The notes under the pieces: generated by a model
What the model saw: only the letters and a program-made list of their open reading frames with translations
Databases searched by the model: none
Told to the model about the DNA's origin: nothing
NCBI RefSeq assembly: GCF_003171515.1
Contig: NC_089393.1
Coordinates: 2,976,001 to 3,040,000, forward strand
Origin: Pyrenophora tritici-repentis
Taxonomy: Eukaryota > Ascomycota > Dothideomycetes > Pleosporales > Pleosporaceae
Direction: 5' to 3'
Length of the DNA stretch: 64,000 bases
Part shown: piece by piece, positions 11,130 through 19,753 of the stretch
Position numbering within the stretch: position 1 is the stretch's first letter
Layout: every line of letters starts with the position of its first letter
Translations under genes and position numbers: made by a program

Positions 11130-11948
11130 TCACAACTCCATGGCCTCACCATCACCACCCTCTGCATCATCATCTCCTTCCCGGTTCTCAAAAGTAGCGT
11201 CAAGCCACTCTGTAATGTCCTGTCCCTCGTAGAGCGCAAAGTCCTCTCCAACGCCACCAATACCAACACTAGTGTTATCAACAGTCAATTCCTTGTCCTG
11301 GGACAGTGACTCCTTGAGCGCCCTCAATGCATGCTTGATCAGCTCCTCCCTGCTAGCGCCCTCAAAGTCATCCAGATGCCTCTCCAGGTACGTCCTCGCC
11401 ATCTGACTCCTAGCACCAATACCGCACGCAATCATCTCCTGTGTGACGCCGCTGGGTTGGAACTCGAATAGATGGGGACCCTTTGCGTCGACACCGGCAA
11501 TCAAGAGTCCGACTCCGTACGGCCTTCGTCCATACTGCTGCGTGTTGGTCTGCGCACGGTCTGCAATGCGGGAAGTGATCTCGGAGAGGGGGATGGCGCG
11601 GTCGTAGGTTAGGCGGGAGGCGAGCGACTGCTGCTTCATGAAGTTGGAGAGAACGCGGGCATCGGACGCGAGACCAGCTAGGGCGACGCCAAAGTGCGAA
11701 TCTATCGGGATGATCTTCTTCTGGTATGATGAGAGCTCCTCGGCGTTTCGCTACGATATATTTAGTAGGCTTCTTGCGGTGTTGATTGGATTCGTTACCT
11801 TGATTGCGGCGAGTACTGCGTGTGTTTTGCTGACAATGCCTACAACGACCGAACCCTGCTTGACGGCTTCTTGTGCATATTCGACCTGAAAGATACGGCC
11901 CTGGGGCGAGAAGGTGACCGAGTCGTTGTCGTAGTTGTTGCGGAACAT
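11130..11948 (-). CDS. PRE5: 20S proteasome subunit alpha-6 (yeast Pre5, human PSMA1)
   Basis: Two exons on the minus strand, 11799..11948 and 11130..11750, with a 48-nt intron; 256 residues. The N-terminus [20 protein letters not shown] followed by [13 protein letters not shown] is the alpha-subunit signature, and MFRNxYDxD is specific to the alpha-6/PSMA1 branch. Further family blocks: [38 protein letters not shown]. Alpha subunits lack the catalytic N-terminal Thr of beta subunits, and none is seen. The acidic tail ([16 protein letters not shown]) is longer than in yeast. It shares a ~390-bp divergent promoter with VPS55; proteasome genes are often controlled from such promoters but I see no clear PACE element. 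Confidence 0.95.
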
Positions 11949-12336
11949 GATGAAGGTGGGAGCTGTGCAGTGTCCAAGGCGGGGTTGATGGTTCTAAATC
12001 ACTCTTCTGATTCCTAACAGACAATTCCAGCACACAAACGAGGTGCAGTCGCCGAGGGTATGAATTGCAGCGAAGTGGAGCAATCTCTTCTTACTCGTGG
12101 TGATGGTGAAGGCACCCAGCGTAGACGACGACCCATAAGCTCCAGAAGCTCCGATCTTGGCGACGGCCTTAGCGTGCGACGCAACCACGACAGGCGTCTA
12201 GCTCGCCGCAGCAACAAGACGGCCAGACCCTCAACATCGCATCTTCGCCGGACCGAGGACCAAGCCCACCGGACGCCTGCGCATACCATTCCGTTATATC
12301 CAAACACATCGAAAGAGCTGATAGTCACGCGTCACC
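11949..12336. promoter_or_regulatory. Divergent promoter region between PRE5 and VPS55
   Basis: 388 bp between two start codons transcribed away from each other. No gene is supported inside; several short frames on both strands lack any recognisable motif. Confidence 0.45.
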
Positions 12337-12870
12337 ATGGCCGGCATCAAGACCATCATCGGCCTGTCCTTTGTACGTCAGCCGGTCGCATAGGCGCGCT
12401 CGCATTCTATATCGCTGCTAGTATACTAATGCCTTGTTAGGTCCTAGCGATAGGCTTCCTCCTCGTTATTCTGTCTGCCGCGCTTTTCCATAACTACCTG
12501 ACGCTGCTTGTTGTCGCAACCTACGTAATCGCACCCCTGCCCAACTGGCTCTGCGGAAGAGCAGCGAACCGCGATGATTTCATGGAGAGCACGGGAAATG
12601 GGGTTGTTGACTTTGGGCGGTTCTTGACGGGCTTCTTTGTCGTCATGGGAATTGGTGAGTGCACGCGCATCCGAAGTCGACATGCGAGTCGACATGCGAG
12701 TCGACATGCGAGTCGCTGATGGCTAACATCTGACAGCTCTCCCCACCCTTCTATGGCACTCTGCGGAAATTGCAGGCGGCGCGGCGGCCATGTCCATCTT
12801 CGGTGGTCTGTTGATATACGCGACCATTATCAGTTTCACCCTCTTCTTCCAGGAGCAAGAAGACTTCTGA
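12337..12870 (+). CDS. VPS55: Vps55, endosomal sorting membrane protein
   Basis: Three exons: 12337..12372, 12441..12654 and 12737..12870; 127 residues. The sequence MAGIKTIIGLSFVLAIGFLL, the central NWLCGRAANRDDF and the last part LIYATIISFTLFFQEQEDF match the Vps55/LEPROT family, which has four membrane helices and a conserved polar loop after the second. In yeast, Vps55 forms a complex with Vps68 that moves cargo from late endosomes to the vacuole. Splice phases are consistent at both junctions (F-V, and G-split-A before LPTLLWHS). The gene is tail-to-tail with VPS68, about 390 bp apart. The second intron carries a 12-bp minisatellite. Confidence 0.93.
12676..12711. repeat. Three tandem copies of a 12-bp unit within VPS55 intron 2
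   Basis: Three perfect head-to-tail copies of GTCGACATGCGA followed by a partial fourth (GTCG). It lies between the donor at 12655 and the acceptor at 12735-12736 and does not touch either splice site. Confidence 0.9.
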
Positions 12871-13260
12871 CTAGCCGGCGGGACTCAGTAATGAGGGACC
12901 GCGCATATTCCGGGCAAGCCGCCCGATCAATTGACGACAAGCCAAGCGCTTGGTAGTAATGGCTGGGAAACGGAAACGGAAAGACTGGGCCGGGGCTTTT
13001 GCATCTTCATGTTGTTTTGATAGTTTTGCTGAGCGTTCTTGTACAAGTATATGGGACATAATGCATAAGTTGACTGACGTGCGTTTTTTTGACACCAAAC
13101 TCGCTTGATGATGGATATGAACAAACAGGACGCCTACAGAACAGCCTCCCTCAACATATTTGTACACGGTAATTAGACGTTCGAGTCCGTCACTGAAACC
13201 AAAGACATCCGATGTGACACGTAAGCCGCGAGTCGCACAAGCTATCCCCACGGCGTATCC
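12871..13260. other. Convergent intergenic region, VPS55 and VPS68 3' ends
   Basis: 390 bp between two stop codons. It must hold both 3' UTRs and polyadenylation signals. Short frames on the minus strand have no recognisable motif and are not called. Confidence 0.4.
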
Positions 13261-13896
13261 TTACAACGCCAGATTGTAGGTATATTCATCCTCCATGTTC
13301 TGCGCAACCCAAAGAACAGCCGAACTGCATCGCATTAGCAAATCATCGCCCCCAAAGATATCAAAAAAACTCACCTCAACATAATCAACGCATTCGCAAT
13401 CACATTGCCAATGCCCATCCAGATGGTCGGCCACGTATGCTCAGTAACAATAAACTTCATAACCATGACCACCACACTACCCGCCAGGCCGCCGGCCAGC
13501 AGCGCAAAGCCCAGAAAAAGCACCAGCCTCGCCTTCCACGCCACACCGTTCCCAGAGTACGAGAAGCTGTCGGCCGACAGGCGCGACTTGTCGATGCTGT
13601 TGATAACGAGCATGCCGAGGGCGCTGCAGATGCCGGGGATCCAGTCGATGAAGGTGATGTTGACGCGCGGGTCCGACCCGTTCATGGCCGACTTGGACCA
13701 TACTGAGATGTCGATGAGCGTGTAGAATCCCAGGGCGAACTATACAAATATACGAGTTAGTAGATGTTTTCTGGGAGCCAGCAAGGATTGAGAGGCGCAC
13801 CAAAGCTCCCGATATGTAGACGCCGGCTGTCCGCGTGTTCGCGCTGTTCATCCATGCTGGCTTGGGGAAGCGGAAGAGGCGATTCGATTCTTCCAT
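13261..13896 (-). CDS. VPS68: Vps68 (TMEM50 / UPF0220 family)
   Basis: Three exons on the minus strand: 13801..13896, 13375..13739 and 13261..13324; 174 residues, close to yeast Vps68. The start is MEESNRLFRFPKPAWMNSAN, followed by a membrane helix with YISGALFALGFYTLID. Conserved blocks follow: WIPGICSALGMLVINSID, DSFSYSGNGVAWKARLVLFL and a run of two further membrane helices; the tail is SAVLWVAQNMEDEYTYNLAL. Splicing at 13740-13800 joins GAL to FALG inside helix 1, and the last intron splits a Ser codon. It is the partner of Vps55 in yeast and is its direct neighbour here. It shares a 331-bp divergent promoter with LOC1. Confidence 0.93.
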
Positions 13897-14227
13897 GATT
13901 TCGACGTTTCTGCGACAAAGTAGCTTCGTAGGTAATGCGTGGTGTGGTGCGAGCAAAGCGGCGAATAGCTGGCGAGGTGGCTGTCGAGCTTGATGCTGCG
14001 GATGCGGATGCGCCTGGCTTGCTGCGGTGGAGGTCGTCGCGCCTTGTACGCTTGGCGCTTGACGTCTCCCCCGGGCCCGTCGGCACCTAACTACTCGAAA
14101 ACGCCGATGTAGCCTCGGATTTTCCCCCAAAAAAGTTCCTTAGCAACTTTCCATCTTACCTACAAGTCCACGAAGACGTTTCTGTGCCAACACCACCACC
14201 CACGTTTACTGTAGTCGAGACGTCAGC
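13897..14227. promoter_or_regulatory. Divergent promoter region between VPS68 and LOC1
   Basis: 331 bp between divergent start codons. No gene is supported. The two frames on the minus strand are 5' extensions of the VPS68 exon area without family similarity. Confidence 0.45.
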
Positions 14228-14905
14228 ATGGGCGCCTCGAAACCTGCTGCCAAGGGCAAGAGCCCAAAAGGCAAATCCGGTCCGAAATCCGCAGGCGCAA
14301 AATCAAAATCTAAACCCAAGACTACTGGTAGTGCGCCAGAGGGTATATCGAAGCGCAAGCAAAAGTCCATGTCGCTGGCTAAACCGGGTGGCGCGCAAAA
14401 GACGAAATCTATACTTTCAAAAGATGGCAGGAAGAAGAGGCGGGTGTATAGCGAGAAGGAGCTAGATATTCCCGCGCTCAACGGTATTATTCCAGCCGGA
14501 ATTGCGAAACCAAAGGGTGTGAAGAAGGGCAAGAAGTTTGTGGATGATCCGGCTAGCATGGTACGTTGAGTCGTCGTAGTTGGAGCTTGTCTGCGAGATT
14601 ATGGAGTGTTTTGCTAACTCATCCTGTAGATGGCCATCATGTCCGTCGTCAACGCCGAAAAGGAAGGACACCTCGAGTCCAAGATTGCCAAAGCTCGCCA
14701 GCTGGAAGAAATCCGTGAGACCAAGAGGAAGGAGGCGGAAGCGAGGAAATCAGACAAGGATCTGGCGTTTGAAGAGAGGAAAAAAGATCTCAAGAAGAAG
14801 CGGAAGAGGCATAGTGAGCCGGCGGCGGGCAAGAGCGATGAGGGTGAAAAGATCAAGGAGAAGGATAGGAAGTTTAAGCAGAGAAAGAGGGTTAGCTTTG
14901 GTTGA
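14228..14905 (+). CDS. LOC1: Loc1-like nucleolar protein (60S assembly and mRNA localisation)
   Basis: Two exons, 14228..14560 and 14630..14905, give 202 residues, almost the length of yeast Loc1 (about 204). The protein is very basic with Lys/Ser/Pro-rich N-terminus, a central segment [20 protein letters not shown] followed by [12 protein letters not shown], and a long charged helix ([20 protein letters not shown]...) that is probably a coiled coil. The order of a Lys-rich tail, the [12 protein letters not shown] block and a C-terminal Lys/Glu helix is the Loc1 pattern as I recall it. Loc1 binds structured RNA in the nucleolus, acting in 60S maturation and ASH1 mRNA localisation in yeast. 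The splice joins DPASM to MAIMSVVN. Confidence 0.8.
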
Positions 14906-15131
14906 GGAGTGGGTGGTGTGAGTGGCAGATATGAGAGTTGTTCAGCAGGTTACATGGGTGGTGGACAGAAGACAGGCGCAAGCAGGTGAATGGTCCACAT
15001 GAGATAATCGTATTGGGAAAAAGCGTCACCAAAGGCACAGAAAGCCAGCATCAGCACAAAACAAGGTCTACACACGATCTACAAACATCTAAAAGTCTAT
15101 GATACCCAAACAAAATATCAAACTTCCATAC

Positions 15132-16460
15132 CTACGCATCAGGCAATATCAACCGCCGATGATTCGGATCAAAAACCGGCCACTTCTTCCCCTCCAACCC
15201 CCCCATATCCACCTCCTCCCCTTGCATCTCCCCACTCTTCTCAAAATCAACCTCCTCATCCACCTTCCTCAAAACCGCCGCCGTAGCACAAGCAAACCAC
15301 CGCCCCCCACCCCACATAAACGACCCCAGATGACCCCCCCAATCCGTCGTACACAACAGCGTATACGGATTCCGCTTCACCTCCTCCGTCGGCAGACCAG
15401 CTTTACTACTAATCGGGTCGTCCTCTGCATTAATCCCCAAAAAAGGAATACGAATAGACAGCACAGCGTCTACAGATTGCGAGTCCCTGTAATACGCCCC
15501 CTCCGTCGGGTACCCCCACGTGGGACACTGGACATGTCTATCGAATTCATGCAGGTATTTACTCTTCAACAGCGCGTCAACATCGATGTCAGAGATCTGC
15601 GTGATTTGCGCTCGGTGGCGATGAAACAAGCCCATTAGATTGCGTCCCATGGTGCGGCTGTAGACGTGCAGACCCAGCCACGTGCGTTGTAATTCTACAT
15701 TACAAACCTCCAGATTCCACGGATTCGAACACGCCACCGCGGCGCGCAGTACGCAACGCGAACCTTCCTCGCCGCAGTAGTTGGTCAATATGTTGGCGCC
15801 GAGACTGAAACCTACGCCGTAGAGGGGGCGGTTGGGGAAGAGAGTACGCAGGTGCTTTATGGTCTGCCGGATATCCCACGTCGCGCGGCTGTTGAAGAGT
15901 TGCGGGGTGGAGATTTTGCTGAGAGCGCACCCCCGGCCGTTTACGACGCACGCGGTCCATCCCGCGGCGGTGAGGGGGGCGAGCGTCTCGCGGAGGTAGA
16001 CTTCGTGCGAGCCGCCTGTTAGACCATGGAGGGCTATTATCATTGGTTTGGTGTCGGTGGAGGCGATGGCATCCCATTCTTCGTTCGAAAAGTTTGTGGT
16101 TCGCTCTGGTAGTTCATCGGCATCGTTATCATCACCTTTCCCTTCTTGGGCGGCGGCGGCTTCACCATCTTCTTTCGAAACTACGAAATCTACGGCAAAG
16201 GTTCCCGGGTACACTCTGTGGTCGGAGTGGTAGATTTGTCGCTTGTAGTAGATTGGCGGACCGGGGTCTGGGCGCGCGGTGTACATGGTTTGAAGGTGGC
16301 CGTTGAAGAGGAGCGGGTTTAGACGGCATGGTGGGATGGAGGCTTGGGCGAGGGAGGGGAGGGAGGTTTTTTGACCGGTTTTGGTGAGGAGTGGGTGGGG
16401 GGTTGGGTGGGATGTGTAGGTTGTGGTGGAGTGGCCGAGGAGCCAGGATAGATATGTCAT
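15132..16460 (-). CDS. Alpha/beta hydrolase of the EMB8/YheT (Eht1-like) family
   Basis: Single frame. I place the start at the ATG 16458-16460 (MTYLSWLLGHSTTTYTSHPT), 442 residues; the upstream in-frame TTG is not a credible eukaryotic start. The order LLFNGHLQTMYTA, then IIALHGLTGGSHEVYLRE, VVNGRGCALSKI, YGVGFSLGANILTNY, NAEDDPIS and TDWGGHLGSFMW defines AB hydrolase family 4. The catalytic triad is probably Ser of GFSLGAN, Asp of AEDDPIS and His of GGHLGS. Yeast relatives Eht1 and Eeb1 make and hydrolyse medium-chain fatty acid ethyl esters; substrate here is unknown. An acidic insertion (EGKGDDNDADELPER) lies in the cap region. The promoter is shared with MAU2. Confidence 0.88.
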   Translation of the reverse strand: MTYLSWLLGHSTTTYTSHPTPHPLLTKTGQKTSLPSLAQASIPPCRLNPLLFNGHLQTMYTARPDPGPPIYYKRQIYHSDHRVYPGTFAVDFVVSKEDGEAAAAQEGKGDDNDADELPERTTNFSNEEWDAIASTDTKPMIIALHGLTGGSHEVYLRETLAPLTAAGWTACVVNGRGCALSKISTPQLFNSRATWDIRQTIKHLRTLFPNRPLYGVGFSLGANILTNYCGEEGSRCVLRAAVACSNPWNLEVCNVELQRTWLGLHVYSRTMGRNLMGLFHRHRAQITQISDIDVDALLKSKYLHEFDRHVQCPTWGYPTEGAYYRDSQSVDAVLSIRIPFLGINAEDDPISSKAGLPTEEVKRNPYTLLCTTDWGGHLGSFMWGGGRWFACATAAVLRKVDEEVDFEKSGEMQGEEVDMGGLEGKKWPVFDPNHRRLILPDA

Positions 16461-17071
16461 GGTTGTTTGGAGTCTGGGTGTAGGATTGCGGTGGAATTGT
16501 GAGGTTGTTGAGGTGAAGAGACTGTTAATGGGTTGTCGGGTTGTTGTTGGCTGTACCGAGATGTCGTTATATGTGTAGGTAGGGTCCAATATGTATCTGA
16601 ATATCCGGTCTAGGTCTCAAGATCTTGAACAAAGTCCTGAGATGCGAAATGTCCGTGACTATCCTCCTCTTATCTCTAGCTCTTTCTTGATCTACCTCTT
16701 ACTTGATATCATATCTCATTGTGATCATGAAGCTGCAGGCCTGAGTAAGACGGGAATCCTGTTTTCCCCGACTCGAAGTTTGACGACACACGAGTGATTG
16801 GAATGAAAGCACGTTCCAGACTTAATGGCAGTGAAAATGTCGTCGGAATACGGGCCTCGGTCTAACCGTCGACTAGCCTGCATAAGTGTGGTGTCGCAAG
16901 CGCGCGTCTACCTCGCAATAGCCGCCAAATCGACAGGGCGCGTTCGCGACTCAAGACTCAAGTTCGCGACTGCCTCGTTGGACGACAACTTTCACACCCC
17001 GCCTTTCGACCGCAATGCAACGCCCCTATATCGACTTCCGGTGACTGCGCTCCGCCTGAGTCCACTATAGA
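16461..17071. promoter_or_regulatory. Divergent promoter region between the hydrolase and MAU2
   Basis: 611 bp between two divergent start codons. Short frames occur on both strands without recognisable content. No gene is called. Confidence 0.4.
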
Positions 17072-19753
17072 ATGGATCCGCGCTACAACTGGCCACCGCA
17101 GGCCTATGCGAACGGCCAATATCCTCCGTATGCGCCTCCGCAGCAACAGCAACAGCAGCAACCGCCGCAACAGCCAAATGGATACCAGCAACATGTCCCA
17201 AATGGCTATCAACAATATCCTTCTATGCAGATGCAGGCGCCCCAGGGATATCAACAGTCGCAGCCATCACCATACCAGATGTCACCACAGCCCAATATGC
17301 CGCGACCCTCGAACCAACAATATCCGCAAATGCAGATGCAAATGCAACCACCGCAGCCCCAGATTCGATCGCAACCCCAAGTCGTCATTCCGGCAAGGAA
17401 CCCTCACCAACAATATCCGTCTCCTATGCAAGCGCAACCCCCGCGAATACGATACGTTCAGGTGCCGGTACAGCGAGCCAGCAACTCAGACATTTCCCAG
17501 TCCGACGGGTCAGGGGATCAACAGCGCCGATATAGCGGACAGACAGCGCAGACTCCACCTAATTTGAAGCCGGTGCAGAGAACGCAGTCGCATCAGGAAA
17601 ACGTACCTCGACCCCAGCAGCGGCCTGCGAACACGCCGACGCAGAATAACAACCAGCATCGGGCGCCTCTACAGCCGCAGACCACGCCCCAGCAACCGCG
17701 CGTACAACCACAGGCTCAGACTCCCTCAAGCCAATATGGAAGCCCCTACCCGTATCCGTCGTCTTCGAAACCCAAAACGCATCCTCGGGTCGTCATTCCT
17801 TCGTCGTCTTCGTCGCATCAGCTTACCCCTACAAAGCGTGCTCACCCTCCGCAAAAGGCACTTCCCGCCGAGCTATCTGATTTGTTGCTTACGGCTGCCG
17901 ACGAATATATTGCGGCCGCCCGTGGCATGGCATCTCTGATAGCAAGGGAAAGGAGGGATGCGGATATACGGCAATATCAAAAACTCATGTCCACAGCCAT
18001 GGGGTGTATGGATACTGTACTTCGGGATTTCAACATGCCGCCACGTGAAGAGGCCAAGTTGCGCCTGAGATATGCGAGTTTGATGATAGAAGAGACGGAC
18101 ATTGAAGCTACTGACATATCAAGTCGGATAGAGGAGATATTGTCCAAGCAAATATCTTTGTGCGGACGCCATCGACTTCAGGATCTCAAGTTTGCTGCTT
18201 TACATCTACAAGCGCGATATCAGTTCAAGACTAACCACCGCGCTGGCCTGAAGTCTTTGGACAAACCAATTGCCGAAGCCGAGACGTTCCAGCACATTGC
18301 TTGGGTGTATGCGTTACGCTTCCTCAAGGTCACGCTTGCATTACAAATACCGGGACGTGTTGAGGTAGTTCCCGCCTTGCAACAACTTCACGCGATACAG
18401 GGTCACGCAGAGCGGCGAGGAGATCGAGCCATATATGTAGCTTGCTGTGCACTCGAAGCTATGGTTCATCTGCGATCAAGTGTCGCAGACAGACTGGAGC
18501 AAGCGCAACGTGCTATTGCAGCGGCTCGGAGTTTACAACTTCAGGTGACCGCCAAGGAATTGGGGTCATTTGGCACCCTTCTAGATCTCATCGACATTGC
18601 CAGTGGTGTTGCAACTGGTAGTCCGGACAGGCAAAAAGCTGATGCTCTTGTCATGTCGATTCTAGACAAGGACAGGGAGAATGGAAGCTCCGAGAGCGGA
18701 ACCTTCACAGTCCTCATCGAGCGAAGTTTCGGCGGTAATCTGACTTTTGACACTGGTGGCATCTTCCGAAAGAACGCAGAGAGAAAAGACGAGCTCGTGT
18801 TTTCCTGGCTACCAATGGAAGACCTGCGAGCGCTATGTTTCCACATCTCAGCCCTAGACAGCCACCTCCACCAAAAAGGCATGCACTACATGAACGAAGC
18901 CCACCAACGATTCCGAGAATCCGCAAAGCGTCGCACAATCACCGGCATACCCCCCGCCGTCGCACTCGCGCGAATAGAATGGAACCTCGTCCTAGACTGG
19001 TACTCCATGTTCGCCATCGGCCTAATGGCCTGTTCCCACGACGACCACACAACCGTCAGCAACGTGCTCTCCGAACTAAAAAAGCGCATCTCCCAACCCC
19101 CCTACAAAGCAAACCCAGCATTCACCCGCACACTCGCCTACCTTTCCTCCATTAGCTCGCAAACCAACGGTGCCCTCGACGCCGCTCTCGCCGCCTCTTC
19201 AATCCCTGAACTCTGCGTCCCGGAAAAAGGCCACGCCACACCCGCTCGAACGGACATTGCGCTCCTCGCCGCGCTAAACCGCCTCCTCATAATCAGAAAC
19301 CCAAACCACCCCCTCCATTCAACCACGGATACATTATTCCAACAAATCAAGCCCCTCGCCGAAGACCACTCCAACCAATACCTCCGCACCGCCTTCCGCC
19401 TCGTAGCAACCTTCCAAGGCGAGGGGGCAGCAATCTCGCACCAGAAAAACACAGTCCAGCGGTGCGTCGGCATCGCGCGTCAAGTGGGGGATAAAACGCA
19501 AAACTTCGAATTCCTGGCCATGATTATGTGTTATTTCGTCGCTCGCTTCTTCGCTGATTCCGTCGGCGAGAAGAGCGTTCAAGCTGTGCTGGCCGCGAGG
19601 TCCCAGGCGATTAAAAACCGCAGACCCGTTTGGAAGGCTGTTGCCGCGGGCCTTTGTGTGAATACGTATCGCAGGCATGGGTTTGCGGATAAGGCGGATG
19701 AGGCGGTGAGGGAGTTTGAGAGTGCGTGGGGGGCTTTGCCGGTGGGGGCTTAG
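17072..19753 (+). CDS. Cohesin loading factor MAU2/Scc4
   Basis: A single frame of 893 residues starting MDPRYNWPPQAYANGQYPPY. Residues 1-260 are Gln/Pro/Tyr-rich and probably disordered. From about residue 265 on it is helical and TPR-like, with LPAELSDLLLTAADEYIAAA at the start of the fold and LRLRYASLMIEETDIEATDI, CGRHRLQDLKFAALHLQARY and later AMVHLRSS as family blocks. The cohesin loading factor family (fungal Scc4/Ssl3, animal MAU2) binds the N-terminus of Scc2/NIPBL and helps load cohesin on chromatin. The long Q-rich N-terminus is an addition relative to yeast. Just past the stop there is an acidic reading frame discussed in the findings. Confidence 0.88.
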   Translation: MDPRYNWPPQAYANGQYPPYAPPQQQQQQQPPQQPNGYQQHVPNGYQQYPSMQMQAPQGYQQSQPSPYQMSPQPNMPRPSNQQYPQMQMQMQPPQPQIRSQPQVVIPARNPHQQYPSPMQAQPPRIRYVQVPVQRASNSDISQSDGSGDQQRRYSGQTAQTPPNLKPVQRTQSHQENVPRPQQRPANTPTQNNNQHRAPLQPQTTPQQPRVQPQAQTPSSQYGSPYPYPSSSKPKTHPRVVIPSSSSSHQLTPTKRAHPPQKALPAELSDLLLTAADEYIAAARGMASLIARERRDADIRQYQKLMSTAMGCMDTVLRDFNMPPREEAKLRLRYASLMIEETDIEATDISSRIEEILSKQISLCGRHRLQDLKFAALHLQARYQFKTNHRAGLKSLDKPIAEAETFQHIAWVYALRFLKVTLALQIPGRVEVVPALQQLHAIQGHAERRGDRAIYVACCALEAMVHLRSSVADRLEQAQRAIAAARSLQLQVTAKELGSFGTLLDLIDIASGVATGSPDRQKADALVMSILDKDRENGSSESGTFTVLIERSFGGNLTFDTGGIFRKNAERKDELVFSWLPMEDLRALCFHISALDSHLHQKGMHYMNEAHQRFRESAKRRTITGIPPAVALARIEWNLVLDWYSMFAIGLMACSHDDHTTVSNVLSELKKRISQPPYKANPAFTRTLAYLSSISSQTNGALDAALAASSIPELCVPEKGHATPARTDIALLAALNRLLIIRNPNHPLHSTTDTLFQQIKPLAEDHSNQYLRTAFRLVATFQGEGAAISHQKNTVQRCVGIARQVGDKTQNFEFLAMIMCYFVARFFADSVGEKSVQAVLAARSQAIKNRRPVWKAVAAGLCVNTYRRHGFADKADEAVREFESAWGALPVGA

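Noticed and set aside
15099..15638. 179-codon plus-strand frame
   Set aside because: It is the antisense shadow of the alpha/beta hydrolase; Pro/Arg/His-rich composition reflects the complement of that gene.
16461..16589. Extension of the alpha/beta hydrolase to an upstream TTG
   Set aside because: TTG is not a credible start in a fungal nuclear gene and the extra 43 residues are Thr/Gln-rich without family similarity.
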